From assembly GCF_000003815.2 (NCBI RefSeq), contig NC_049984.1:16688495-16752494 (forward strand): 64,000 nt of DNA, given 5' to 3'. This document shows positions 38,301-53,300 of the stretch, in pieces. Under the pieces are notes generated by a model. The model saw nothing but the letters and a program-made list of their open reading frames with translations. It searched no databases and was not told the DNA's origin. This DNA is from Branchiostoma floridae. Its lineage: Eukaryota > Chordata > Leptocardii > Amphioxiformes > Branchiostomatidae. How positions within the stretch are numbered: position 1 is the first letter of the stretch; each line of letters starts with the position of its first letter. A program made the position numbers and the translations under genes.

Positions 38301-41300
38301 ATCTGTTGACTTAATATTCCTAAATACATTGTTCTTAAAAAGAGCGGATTAGGATACGGATAAAGGTGAACTAGCGTTACAGTTGTGTTTTTGAAAGTTA
38401 AAACTTGGCTCAAAGGAAGACAAGCTGCTTCCTATATTCTTCACAACCATTCCATTATCCACAGGATAGAATGGCCTTTCTCACCCTTTCTAAGTGGTCT
38501 CCCTGTCTTACATGGCATCTGCCTCTTTGTTATCAGCAAACTAAGTACAATTCTTCAACCTTTGGACTAGGAATCTTTCATATCCTCTCTTTTTGACAGG
38601 CGTGGAGAAGATCTGGGCAGAAATGCAATTCCATCCTCCATCTAAATTGGTGAATCTGTGACACCACTAGCCCCATATCAGATGCCTGCCCTACTGCAAT
38701 CCTATTGGGAAATGTCTGGCACTGCAAAGTCTAGGGAAAGGCGGGCTTTCTTAAGACAAAATAAGTGGGGCCACGCTGGCAGGCATGGGTCCCAATTGAT
38801 TTATCATACAGGTAAATAAGATTTAGGGTTGAAAGGCCCTGAAATTGAATTATGTTGCTCATCCATTTTGGTAGTACAAAATTCAGTCTCTCTGGGGAGA
38901 TTGTGAGATCTACAATGCAGAAATGAGTGATCCTATTTTTCAGGTTTGTAGTTGAGACCTAAGGTCTTAGAGTGTGACAGTGATGAATGTGGTACCTGCA
39001 TGTGGATACTGATACATACTTCTTCACCACACACTCAGTGAAACAAAATACCACACACGTTAGCAATGTCAGGTAGCTGCTGATCATGATACTCGTATCT
39101 CAGTAAAGCGTCTAGGTAAAGGTAGTCCAATAGCCTTTTTGATGTCATAGCACAGTGGGTTTTAAATCCATTGTGTCTATGAGCTGGATGAGTATTGCAG
39201 GTGTGGTTGCCCTTTCTTGATTGACACTTAAGAAGGTACTTATGGAGGACACAGGACTTCAGATGGATGAGCTTCACTCTGTCATGCTGGACAGAAATTT
39301 TTGGCAATCATGGTGTCACCTCTCAGGGGAAGAACTGAACTGAACTGTGTCTAGGGCACGATATTAGAAGGTAGGGACCATCCCTTTCCTTCCACCACCT
39401 TTTACCTCCCAAAAGTCAGATACCCATTTTTACACCTTGGTGGGGCGGGGAAAGTCATTTCAAGTGCCTTTCCCAAAGACACAAAATCTATCCAGAAACT
39501 CCAGGAATTGAACCCCTGACCTCTTGATCTTGCGACCACTAGCTTGGCCACTTGACACTTCAACCCTTCAGGGTGTCAAGACAATGAAACAAAAGTAAAC
39601 GTCCACCATAGACTGAAATGATATTGGAACAACAAAAGATTTACAAAGCAGTTCAAAAGCATCTTCTAGCTTTGAATTTCTTAAGCCAGCATGAAGACTG
39701 CAGAAGAAGGCAAATAAAAGCATGACTATGAATGCCTAGTGTTCTGCTTCAAACAATATGAAATATCGATTAGTAATTTTCAGAGAAGTTGAAAGCCTAG
39801 GGTTGACAGCTTCAAGTTTGAAGCACTATAATGTTTGATATGCAGTTGAGATATTCTTCCAAAAACTGAGCACATATGACAGCACAGGATTTGCAACAAG
39901 CCAATTTCACACTTCGCACATGTACTTAAAAAGCAATGCGTCTTATAAGAAACATCTCACGTTTTCAATTATCAGAAACACTCTTCCTTCTGGAAGGCTT
40001 TCCTTGGAGACACTATCCACTGACAGAGTGCTGCGCATCTAGCGTCTGACAAATTACCTGCCAACGGGCAGTAATTGGTCAATGTCAAGATTCCTCAAGG
40101 GTTTCTACGGGGTGAGACAAAAGCACCCAGGGATAGTGGAACCGACTCATGATAACAGGAGGATGAGCCTTAGTTATTCACAAAGTCATGCCCTCTCCTG
40201 TCATGGGCATATCTGTACCGTTGGCAAACCTGCCCACTGCAAGAAGAAAACTTCCTAGGGAAGGGTGAAGCCCAATAAGATAATTTCTCTTCAATTTGAT
40301 CTCGTACTGGAATCAATATTTCAGTTTAGCATGGTAATTTAGTTTTCGGCTGGAATCCCCTCACTGAAACTAAAGGTCTCGTATGCGCTGTAGAGGGGAG
40401 AAGGCTTTACGAATCAATACCAAGGTCGCATGCAACAGAGGAAAGGATAGCAACATACGTGTCAATCAATACGGTACTTCTCAACAAGTTGTAGTCAAGA
40501 TGGATGAGGTATTAACCCCAGTGCCCAGTGTGATTTCGTGGCAGCATCCAGTCAGCTTTTCATAATTTGCAGCAAATAAAGTCATAAATATTTAAACTAT
40601 GTTACTGCACTGCTCTTTTGAGTTACTACGGAAAGAGATCTTCACACGGCTGATAGAATGCATATCAAATGTTACAATGACTGACTCACTTTATAAGACT
40701 AAATGCTGATGTAATCATGATAAATCCAGGTGAGATTCTTTTTACAAAAAAAAATTTTTCCATCATATGAATCTCAGTTTCCCTTTACAGCCCTGAAATC
40801 TACCACCAATGAAGATGACAAAAGCCAGGAAACTAAATGGTAGGTGTTAATATTCTTTGGTAACACTTTTTATCTTTCACACAAATGGTTTTCTTTTTAA
40901 GACAGTTTGTGGACACTTCCTTGAGCCCCTATTTCCTACTCTTTACACAATATACCATAGTTCTGAAGGTTGGCTTGTTTTCCATCATTTTCACTTGTAT
41001 CACCAGTGAAAGCTTAACAATAGATACAGTAGCTGATCTAAGAGGAGCTGGAGTATCAACCTTTTGTGCCTTGATCATTTATTCATGGCAGCATCATCTC
41101 TATAGATCTAGTTGTGACTCATAACTTGAGGTTAGGATTATTAACAAGTGGACTCTTAAGGTTCTGGGGTCGAATCCTAGCAGACTTCAATGTTGTGCCC
41201 CTAGGAAAGCCACTACAACAGTTACTGCTTCCTCATTGGACTTAGACAAAATAGAGTACCTAGCTTCGGATAGGGATGTCCTTTCAGATGGGGTGTAAAG

Positions 41301-44300
41301 CAGGAGCAGTTTGAATATTGGATCCAGTAAAAAGAGTATGGGCCATTCCAAAGTAAACTACAGGGAAAAAAAGACTAACATCGGTAGGTCCTTGCTAGGG
41401 TCAGTTTGGTAACAGGAGTCAGGTTTTCCTAGGTCTTATCTATACATGTTTAAGAGGATTATAGATTTGTATGAATAACTACATTCTCATGGCGAAATTT
41501 GTGGCAGCAACATACTATGATCTAATCGTATAATGGTGACCTAGGTCAGCACCAAACGGCAGCCACTCAAGGCTCGTACTTGTATGTTAACTATAGCCCC
41601 ATGAATAGTAAATCTCAAACACTTACTCATACGCATCTAGGCCTAGAGCAGAAGTACAGCAAAACTAGTAAAACATAACTCCTCTCCTCAACTTACACGT
41701 ACATCAACTATATAATTCTGCTAGATATCTTGATACTGCCAAATAGAAAATGTGAATATAAAGTCTTAGGGATCTACTAACAGAGCATCAGTAATCCCCA
41801 AGGTGCACGCTTTAGATAGTGACATTTTCAAGACATCCTTTGAGAGTTTAGGCTTAGATAATACTGTTTTTATCTTAATGTGCTAGTCTTAGGGTTCCCA
41901 GCAGAGTTAACGTTACAGTGAAGTATAAAGGCACCATACTGAGGTGACAATATTAACAAAGACAAATTTTTCCTGCCCGTCCAATCCAATTAATGAAATT
42001 CTCTTTCTAGAACGCGTGCAGTTGGCTGCGTGGAGGGATAAAAATGACGTTCATCATGTCGTATAACTCCGGGGGAGTTTTCGCAGTAGAAATGATTACA
42101 CTGACGATATATCATCAGGCAATGCAAGTCTGCTGTTCAACCATCCCATCCATTATAATAACAGGGATGACAACATTGTATGATTACTGTGTATAACCCT
42201 AGTTCACCTTTATCCTACATCCGTTGCCTTTAAAAACAGAGTATTTTGGGATATCATGTCGACGGGCGTTGTTTTCAAATTGCAATGTTTTCAGTACATT
42301 GCAGTTTAAAACTACTACCCGTCGGCTTGATGTGCCTAAATACTCTGTTTTGAAAAAAACGGATAAAGGGTCCCCACGGATTAAGGTGAACTAGCATTAC
42401 ACATATTCCTGTGGGTGGGTTGCCCAATATATCACAGTTTCGCATTCTTGGAAAATGGTCGGAAGCTAAGGCAATGCAAGGGAGAAAAATGACCAAAGTG
42501 GGGGAATGGAGTTTTAGAAATTTTGATGTGAAAATCGGACATTATAAGGCTCCTTGACAGTGAAACAAAATGGTAAGAAAAATCGTAAAGCCCATCACAA
42601 CTCAAGAACTAAGCTCAGCCGACGTGTTGGCGAGCTTCAAATGGGCATTTTCAGCCAAAGTATGGCAGACGTCCTGGCGATTCTTAGCAGCTCGTCTGTT
42701 AGGATTCAAACCTCTGCAAAATTGCTTGTTCTTTCTTCTGCCCACCCACCGACTTCTTTCAACCACAGCAAATGTCCATTTCCTCCCCACCGCGAAATTC
42801 AATCGTCCCAACTTTAGAGAAATTTACAGAATAACAAAGCACAACTCTCGTTGCTCTAATAATCTCAAACCACTTCTCAGGACTTCTGGGATTGCTATAT
42901 AATCCCAGAGGGTGCCAAATCATGCCGGAAATCAACCTTCACTCAAGGTCGGCAAACCAATTATGTGCTAAAATAAAATCAAGAGCTATTACCCTCTGAC
43001 ACATGCACGGTTCTGAGCGTTTTGAATCTCTCATGTGGTGCCTTTGGCCTTGGATAGATTTATGGTCATCACCCACAAAGAGGACAGTAATGTGCCACAA
43101 GGGAGGAAAAGGTGAGTGGGGGGGGGGCGGGCATTTTCTTTTCTTCTCATGCTAATGATGACTTTATTGGCATAAATTGTACTGTTGTATAGAAGTTAAA
43201 AATAATATCCTAGCTTGATTTTCCCATCACAAATTGGAAGACAGAAGACCCTTTTGGATAAACTGTACCATACATAAACATGCAATCATTTAAATTGTAA
43301 TATCCAACTGTGTATTGTGTCTCTTATATACTTGTTTTATTTCTTGGCACAGAAAAGACCTATCTAATACTATAATTTGTAGGCTGGTAGTATAGGGGAC
43401 AAGCCAATTTTGTAAATTGACACTATACATTTCATTTGTTGACAACTTGCCGGCAGTTATCATGAAGTAAAACTGAACACTTGAAAAGCCACAGTCAAGG
43501 TAAAGGAACACTCAATACCAAAAGTACATATCCAAGTTGTTCTACCTAAAGTTAGTAGAAGAACCAGACTAAGAAAGCAAACAGCACATATCCTTTGCAT
43601 ATGCAGACAGCTTTGAAAATACTGAACTAACATATTTCCCAGAAATAGATTCTTCCCCACATAAAAGACTCTGTAGTCCCATGTAGACTGCCCTGAGCCA
43701 AAAGAAAAACACGATTCATCAAAGTAAAAGCAGATATTGCTACCGTATTCAACAAAACATGAATCAACTGTCAAAGAACCAGAGAGATCTCCAGAAAAAT
43801 CAATTAGTGTTTCTGAAATTTGGAGTGAGACTTGGATTTTCTACATTATTGATGACTTGGGAGGCCCAACATACATATACTAATGGCACATGCACATGCA
43901 GTCATAGTGCTGTACTATATGCAGTCATAAGATAAAGGGAACTTTTGTCTGGATTTCAACCTAAAGAAAGTCTGTGCCAAAAGAAATAAGATGCAACAGG
44001 ATGGATTAGTATTATATACTCACCCTTCTCTATGATGCCTCCACTGAACTGAAGATAACAAAGCTTCCGTGGCAAAGATCAGATATGTTCCTTACAGCAT
44101 TACTTTTTAATGCAAGTCCTGATGAAGCAATTATTTGATCTCAGTCTATGATTCTTGAGGTCGAATCCGCAGGTACTAACACTCAAGCGCAGTCACTGAG
44201 TCTCTTAGAGTCTCTCTCTCCCAGGACTAAGATACTGAGAAGTGCCACTCACGTCAAGCTCAGAGGACGAAAATTCTTGTGTACTTACGGATTCAGACAA

Positions 44301-47300
44301 CCCCTCTTCAAATGCTGTTCTTTACATTACAAACCTGACATCATAGCCTGACAGGCTTCTGACAACTTTCCTCCACAAAGAGAAGGCAATTATAGAGTAC
44401 ATATTAGCCCACACACACTTCCTTCAGGGGTTTGTGGCTGAGTTCCCGTCAACTTAATCAGTTCTCCCAGTAGAGCTCTGGCGGGCGGCACTCTCTCTAC
44501 GCTCTCACGTTAGCTCCTTCGCTTGCTCTTTTCCCAGCCATGGAGCTGTCAGATCCATTCTGCAGTGATGACAAGCTTACAGTGGTGGGAGAATTCCGAT
44601 CAGCTCACTTGTCTCTACTGAGAGAGGGAGGTCCCACACGATCTGTTGCTGAGGCCTCCAGCCATGAATGCTGATAGCGGGATATACGATCAATCGAGAA
44701 GTTTGCCACTTACAGGCATATTACTCGGATATATATCTGGGGATGGTGCCAAAATGCAACCCACACAATTGTGCAGATTGGAACAATCCAATGGTTCTCC
44801 TGTGTACAATCTTGCAGCTGATAATGCTTGTGAGATTCAGACTTGAGACTATGAGCCTTGTGGTTCACCCTTGTGCCTTGGGGTAAATTTGTCATCAGCT
44901 CTATCTGAGCTTCATCTGATGAGACCTCCTGGCACTTGGCAGTCAGCACAATGTGACTAACAATTCTGATAGAGGCCCGGAGTGCCTTGGAGATGGAACT
45001 TGAATGTCTCTTGTCTTGGCGGGTTTGAGTTGAACAATCTCACTCACTAACTTTTTAGTTAACCGTCTGTTGTTGTTCCCTGTCACACAAGGGTTAGACG
45101 TGCTAGCACATAGATGTAGAGGCTTTAACAAATGATAGATAAGGAAATGACTGTACGCTCCACTTCAAATGCATTCATCAACTATACTCTATAGATGGCG
45201 ACAATCTTCCAACAATCTCCCAGGACTTCTGTCAGACTCAAACACAGCAAACTTCCGAGAAACTGTAGCGTCTCCCCAAAACTTTTCGCAAAACTTTACG
45301 GAAAGAGCTATCTGTCACGCACACCCATTAGGATGGCAGAAATAACTGCCTAGAAATAACTGTTTTGTCGACACATGCAGATGCATGAAAAACCACCGCA
45401 GGCTATCGCGACTTGCAAGCCAAATTTCTCACAGATGGTTATTGCACAACTGTGATTGACTGGTTGTAGGAATAGTGATGAGGCAGACAGTAGATTACAC
45501 CATCACCAGGATGGGTTCGTGAGAGAGTGATGCACACTCCAAACTCATCAGTCTCCCAACAGACTCCAGGCAGCTGTGATGAACTATCGGGCATTCATTG
45601 CCTCTAGGGTGCCAACGTTTCCCTGCACCACTCCAGGATAAAGTATCCGTAGATTGATACCCTTCTCCCTTCACAACCTCTCTTCAAGCCTCTTGCCTGG
45701 AATATGAATGAGTGAGATCAACCTAGTGTACATGTATACAAATATATACACATGATGCAGACCTAAAAGGTCTTGCATTACTTCACAACTTAGAGTCCAG
45801 CACTTCTCTCGTCTGCCAACAATCTCTTCTCTCCCCGAGAAAGAGACCTTTGACTTCACGCCTGACCTATGTGGCTCTCTGGCCTTAATACAGACCAACG
45901 TCGCAGACCTAAACGGGAAGAATCGATATCTGTCTTAATCAATTTGCATGCTAATCAATACTAGGATGAAACACTTGTGGACAGCGTGCATTCAGAATCA
46001 CCCGAGCGGTAATAATCCTAAAAGCAACATGCAACCCAAGACATCATCTCAAGCTTCTAAGGCGCCTTTAGGGGTATGGGGCAAGATTACAAATAAAGTA
46101 AATGGGGGTTTGGAAGGAATTACACCAATGTTTCTAGTTTCATACACAACAGGTGGTTAGTATGTAGGCTGGGAATGGATGAGAGTGAACGTACCGACGG
46201 TACTTACCACTACACTTCCTCTGATGAGGTCAGGCCTACAAGTACATGTACGACACCTCGGGTGTCATTATCGTTTGGACCAATCCTTTTATGATGCGGG
46301 AAAAGGGGTGGACAGGAATGCCATTTTGAAGTGAGGTGTTGGAAAGCAGTACTGGCTTACATGTAAAACAACATCTGATCAGCATTTAGCTAGCACAATG
46401 TATGGTTATGAAGAGTGGTCAAAGTTTAGAGTTTAGGTATGAAACTCACAATATTTCTGTGTGAAAATGACTTGAGCTGAAAAGTTTATGATTGGGTCAC
46501 CCCCTCACATGGCGCCTTCCGAACCTTCATTCTTCCTAGTCATAAATAATAGAAGGCATCAAATCTAATCACGTTTCTTCTGTCAGGAGGGATTTGAAGG
46601 TGGGAAATATGATCCTTGCTCAGCAAGTGCCAGGCACAAACTGTTGCTAGCTTCTCCCAAAGGATGAATAATACAATCCGTAGCACACTGCCGATTCAAC
46701 AACAGCTTTGCACATCAGTGGAGAAAGAACTTAACACTAAGTATCAAATATCTCCTCAGTTCATTAAAAGAAATCCTCTCATAGTGTCAGATAAAGTAAA
46801 CACAAGGGAAATCCTATTTCATACACAATGGAACTTTGGCACTAAAAGGCATGATTGTCAAAGAGAATCCTTCTCTTGCCAAGAGGCTTTTCTTTATGAG
46901 AACTGGAGCAGAAGTGATGGATGGATGAGCAGAGTTCTATTGACACAAACCTACTTTTTTAATATCTTTCACACAACAGACTTGTGCCTAACAGAAAAGG
47001 AAATATTTCTATTTGTTTCAGGTTGTTGGTATTTTGCTTATCTGCCTTTGTTTGTTTGTTTATTTCACATGATGGTTAACCACTAGAGCGGTCGTACGTC
47101 CACCCTGAGGTTGACGTACGACCGGGCTATACAATATCTGTCCCTGACGCCGCAGGGTGTGTTCTATTGACACAAACCTACTTTTTCAATATCTTTCACA
47201 TGACAGATATGGTACAGAAAGGGAAAGCTCTTTTCAAACAAAAATGTGTCACTGAAAATGTCAAAAGTCGATATAATCATAACCATATCTCCTACACGTC

Positions 47301-50300
47301 AATGAAGGTTTAGACATCCAGGTAGTAGCAAGAAATGCAAGATACATGTAACAGTTACTACTGACAAGCAGATTTATCTCTAGTCTTGTAAATGGTCCAA
47401 TGTTTCTACATTCAGTTTGTAAATCTTTGCAGTTGCTTGTGTAACTGTTACATGGCACATCGTCTACAAATTCAAATATTCTTTTATATTTCCAACTTTG
47501 TGACTGGTAGTGTATGAAGCATGTGCATGGATTGACTGATGTGACACAACCTACTAACATGCATTACACAAAATCTTGTTGGACCCGTTACAAAAATGTA
47601 ATTTGAACGTAAATCCCCAAAGCCCTAGATGTACATGCAAGGGCCATTCCTGCAATTATAATGTAAATTGAGATTAACAGAGCCCTTGTATAATGGTCCC
47701 AAAAGGCACTTTATATGTACAGAGCCTTCGAAAGTATTACACTTACATGTGGGCTAATACATTAAACTTGTTACTACTCAGATATAATACATATAATGCA
47801 ATTCTTGATGGATGACTTTAACTTTTAGCTACTACCTACATGCACTATATGCCTGAATCAATTTTACTCTTGGTTTGGCATGTTCACCCTTACCTACTTC
47901 TTTCTTAACTACGGTAATGCCTTAAACGAAAATAAATTGCTTTCATTACCTTTGGGTAATGAGCCCTTTCAACTGATAATTTCTTAAACACAAACAAATC
48001 CCTTTTCAAACTGAAACAAGCTGCTTTCGTTATGTTTGGGTAACAAGCCCTTTTCTTTGCTAATCCTTCAAACTGAAACAAATTGGTTTTATTACCTTTG
48101 GGTAAGAAAACCTGATTAACTCCTGATAATGCACGTATAGAATGTCTCTACTAGAACATTTAAGTGCTTAAGAGGAAAGAAAAAAGTCCTGTTTGTTTTA
48201 AGTGGAGGGCATTTTGCTGTAAAGGAGCTAGGGGAGTACATGATTGTATGACTTTTTGTTTGTCTATTTTCTGAGCTTTTGCTTGTTGTTAATGTAATGG
48301 TAACTGCCTATAGGCATTACACACCACTTTTATACAGTAGGTACAAGCTGCACTGTAAGGTTTCATCCACTTATACCAGAATGGACCACTACTCTTATTG
48401 ATAAGTGTGGTGGGTTCTTTAACATGCCAGAAGTGTGGCTCTACTCAAATTGGTACCTCTTACTTTACACCCCATTCAAGAGGATGTCACGTACCAAAGT
48501 AAGGTACTCATTTTTACCTAAGTCAAGTGGGCAAATAAGTGTTAAGTGCCTTTCCCATGGACACAGCATTGGGATTTGCTACGATTCAAACCAAGGACAG
48601 GGAGGTTCTACACTGTAAGTCAACAAACCTAACCTCAAGACCACATTGCCTCGACCTTATCATGTCACACCTCTGATTATAGAGGATACATGTATCATGT
48701 CAAAATCTGACAACATCTCAAAGTTTCACAATGTAGCTACAGTGTGAGTAATCACCAAAGGCACAGAGGTCTTTCTTTGAAGTTCAGGCAAAAGTTAGAT
48801 GCAATACATCACCAAACTTTCCTAGGGCAATGCACACTGTATATCATCACATGATTTACTGTACAGTTGATGGCCTTGTCATGACTTACACACGCAGTAA
48901 TATCAGTAGCCCACTGGCAAGGAATATCATGTAAAAAGAAACATCTTCATAAAAAGTGTACCTTGCACAGTGTACAGCATACTTTCTTTCTGTAAGGATT
49001 TACCAAATGCAGTTAAAGTGATGTACAGTGTACTTGTATATGATACAACTGCTGTGTAATCGCTACATTTTCTAAGAGTTATGAATGTACCTAATGTCTA
49101 AACTGGCCACAAAACATCTATACTAGTAGTCTTATCTTCATATGTCCATGCCAAAGAACGCAAAGCGGTGTCACATAATGACATATCATCCACTTTGAAC
49201 TCGAAACAGCACGGAAGCCATGACTCCAAATGTCCAAGGAAAATGGGCACATGTGACCATGGAATTAAACTACTTGGATGTCATTCTTTCCTTTTACTAA
49301 AGTTTTAGCTATCAGTCAGTAGAAACAGGGCAATGGTCTGTATTAATGCCGCGTACCTACATGTAAACATAGCATCAGGTACAGGTACAGGTACATGTAC
49401 TGGTTACCAATATAGGGGTTTAGGTACAGGTGAAGAAACGTAGTTGCACAAGAACTACATGTATTTGACAAAAACTAATTAACAGAAAGCTAGTAGATGA
49501 TCTCCAATTATCATGACAGAGAACATATAATTGAATAAACAACAGAATGTATTCAAACTTCAGGTATGTTGTACCTTATGCAGAAAACCTATGGACTCCA
49601 GAGGATCTCAAAAACCCATACAATCTTTTCCCAGTGCTACATTGTATATTGTCATCTTTGTGGTATGAATAACACATTTTACTAACATTAGCGGCAAAAT
49701 GAGTCAACAAGTATTTGAGTGTAGTCTATTCAGGCACAGTACCAGTATGATTGATGTTCAAAAGTATCAAAGTACTGGTACGTATGTCTGTACTGAAAGA
49801 AACACATCAAGATAGGAAATAACCATTCTTCATATACAGTATGTCAAAATATGGCACATGCCGATGGGACTGATATAATGTACGGTAAACTGCCTTTTGA
49901 ATGGCTTACTTTATGGTAATGAATAATTTAACAGTGAGAGAACTTTCCTCTTAACTTCCATCACGCCTACAATGGGTGACTTATTGCACTTATCTCTCTA
50001 CAGGCATCAGGTAACTTATAGAAGATATGGCAAAACTATCCTGAGAGAAGTCTATCATTGTGCAAGGGGACTCAATGTAGCTCCACAATATTTATACCTA
50101 TACTATAGAACAAACTTTTCCCAGATCATTGGCAATTTGCTATCTTTTAAAATGGAATGTATTAGGACATGTATAGTGTTAGTTATGTAGATCATTATTT
50201 TTGTGTGTAATACAAATGTACCTGAAAAACAGGTTATGGACCAGAGTTGTGATCTACTGGAAGTAAGTAACAAGTTTAAAGGAGACAAAAAGGGAATTTC

Positions 50301-53300
50301 AACTTTAAGATTCGTCATGCTCAAAGCATCTGCATTCATCAGTCATTTGACACAAAAGTTTTACTGAGAATTATTAATAATACAATACTATAATTATGTG
50401 TGTCACTAAGATAATGCTTTTTGAAACAACATCTTCATGTAATGAATATGAATGTTGCCCAATTAAAGGAAAAGTAATAGTACCAAGCCTGGGATTGTAG
50501 TATCCTAAAGGAGTACTTAAGACAGTACATTGCTGATTAAGACAATTATACCTGTTACAAAATCAATAGATACACAATTCGCTCCTTAAGTGCACATAAT
50601 AAAGCTTACATGGGACCACCTTTTTATTACAAATACATATTCATGAGAGAGCCTGATGAGGAAAATGTCCCATGGTGAATTTTAAAAATTAGTCGAAATC
50701 ACTTTCAATTAGGCTAAAAAGCAGTTGAATACAGAGGCTACAATGAATTAAGAAACATTTTGTCATGGGGTCAAAAAGAAACCATGGGTCATAGATTAAA
50801 AACTCACCTTTTAAAGGTCCTAGTTCGAGTATGACCGCCACTCGTCAAACATTCAATAAATTATGTTGTATCTTAATTACTTGGTGCTTAGAGCCCACTC
50901 TAAATATATGCATGGCTGAATGTGTGCAGTTCTGTGGGGAAGTTAAGTATTTTATGTACCCCAGTAGTTTGTTTGTTTGTTTGTAGTCTAAATCTAAAAT
51001 GATTGACATAAGAATCTCTCAACGGACAACGACAAGTTTGAAGTACAGTAATCTGATTAATATGCAACATTACGACAAAACAGGGGAGACTATCAAAGAG
51101 TTGTACATTTATAACTTCTGCAAATAAGATTCTTTGTAATATCCTTTTCAGAATGGTACAAAATTGTGTCATTAGATGTCTCCTCACATGCTGCCACCTA
51201 GCATGACCTGTATGAACTGCAGACAACAAATCTGCTCACCAGGTCATTTATGCAGTACACTTTAAAAGTTTTGACCATTACCAGTTATTGTCAGTGTACA
51301 TTAAGCAAGAAGTACACAACCACAGATAATCCTTCCGATCCATTCTGTATTACGATAGCTACCATTATATCATTGGTCTTGTACACGTAACATGATATTC
51401 TTGCATCATATCTAGTGTTGCACATGACTTTTGTATTTTGCTGTTGACGTTGCTACATTTGCATTGTAACAGTTGGAACAACATGTTGCTAACTAAAATG
51501 TGTTTCACCTGTTATGTTGTCTCTTCCACTTCGACTGGTTAATTTTGAAATACAACAACAATTTGGGTTAGCCCACTAACCTCTGCCCCTGCGGCCGTAC
51601 GGTCCGGGCGGAGACAGCCATCTTGGTTCAGGACCATGGTTGCCACGGAAACCTCCACGCCCACGGCCAAACCCACCGCGGCCACTGCCACCACCACCAC
51701 CTCGATTGGAAGACTCGTTCTGAAATCAGCAAAGTCATGCCTCTTATATGTTGGGAATTCTGGTTAGTCACTACCATGGCCAACAAGTACAAGTCTCTAT
51801 AAGGCCATACCAATTTAATTTGTTGGTTCACAAATTTAAAACAATTGACAAAATATGCTCAACTGAAAAAAAAATTATGAAAACAAAGCCAGAGGACCAG
51901 GTTTATGCCTTGATGCACTCAGTTTTATGGAGTGAATACAGTCACATTCAAGTTTTCTTTCCTGGCCCTCTGCTTGCTACATTTTTATTTAAAAAAATCC
52001 GAGAACCAAGGAAATCAATTGGTATGGCCCAATCCTGCTTTAGCAGTGCAACACCCCTGCTTAAACTGTGCATCACCCCTGCTACTTCTGTGTGGCCAGA
52101 TTATTCAAAAGCATTTCTTGTGTACTTCACTTTGAGAAAATACATGGACTAGCCTCCTACTATAATGCTTGCATAACCGTGTGGTCCAAGGGCTATGGAA
52201 ACAAAGATGGGTACTGCATATACACAAAAAGGCATGGGAAGAATCGTAACCATGATTGTAACTTTGAACCAGGCTATAGATATACAGATCCCACAATCCT
52301 TGTTATCATTTATGTACAGATTGAACAATCCCAGAATGGAGCCCTGGGGTAACCCTAAGGTTACTGGTAGGAAGTCGGATTCAAATCCATTAAGGCTAAC
52401 ATTTGTTCCCTTCCAGCTAAGTAATCAGTGAACCAGTGATGCTCAACCCCGTGTACTCCTACTGCCAGGACAATTTCTGTAGCAAGACATTCTGATCAAC
52501 AGTGTCAAATGCCTTTTTGAGGTCTAAGAAAACTGCTCCCACAAGTTTACCATTAGACATGTCGTCTCACCTGTCGTTGTCTCTTGGCGGGCGGACCCGT
52601 GTCGTCCTCCATGGCCAGGAAGTCGTCCACGTGCATGGAGGGAGGGCGGCTGGTGTTCTGCTTGCGCTGGCGGAACACGTCGTTTGGGCGCGACTGGAAG
52701 GCCATGCCGCGGCTGTATATGCTGTAGCCTTTACCTCGCATGGGGGCTGGGGGAGGGGGGCAAATATCATCATACATATTCAAGGATTTATACAGTTCAT
52801 TAAAGTTCGTACTGTTACCTTAAAATAAACCTAATACAACTAAGGTTCCAAAAGGCTACTATAGCAGAAGAGGGTTAATGATGTCAGATACATATGACCC
52901 TCTATATCCAAAATAGCACAGCTATGGAAATTGACAAAACTAGCAACTGAAAATAAAAACTACAGATTCAACTTGTACATATTGTATCAACTCAAGAAGG
53001 GTTTTGATAAGAACATGTACCATTGCCATGCCGCTGGATGGGCCCTCTGCCTCCCCAAGACACCATAGGTTCCACCCTTGGTTTGTTCAGTCTGGAAGAT
53101 GAAGCATATAACAAATTGAATTTAACATTAAGGACCAATGAGGCTGTTAAAAATAAGACTTTGGTGGCACTGTCAAGATAATTTCAGTGCAGTGACACAT
53201 TAAAACGGAAACAAATAAAGGAAAGGCAAAAATTAATTCCTTTACCTCTTTCTGGCAGCCTTGCCTGGAGGAGTGGGAGCTCCTGTAGAAGTGGTGATGT

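Larger units (their letters stand above)
8746..51580 (-). other. VIRMA giant intron (about 42.8 kb)
   Basis: This lies between exon 17 and exon 18. It starts with the donor AGAG|GTTAGT and ends TTTTTTTAG|. Apart from the elements listed separately it holds no recognised gene. Stretches where I see nothing specific include 8.8-11.2, 12.6-14.9, 16.5-20.4, 30.6-32.8, 42.4-46.9 and 48.7-51.5 kb. The assembly gap inside it means its length is only approximate. Confidence 0.75.

Noticed and set aside
44022-44055. 25-nt minus-strand exon TTCAG|..GAAGG|GTGAGT
   Set aside because: The donor is good, but inserting it between VIRMA exons 17 and 18 would break the phase, and there is no partner exon.
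46616-47086. 156-codon plus-strand frame
   Set aside because: It crosses a direct repeat and has random composition without splice signals; chance open frame.
49985-50015. Plus-strand CTCTACAG|GCATCAG|GTAAC as a 7-nt exon
   Set aside because: No flanking coding evidence on the plus strand; such pairs arise by chance.
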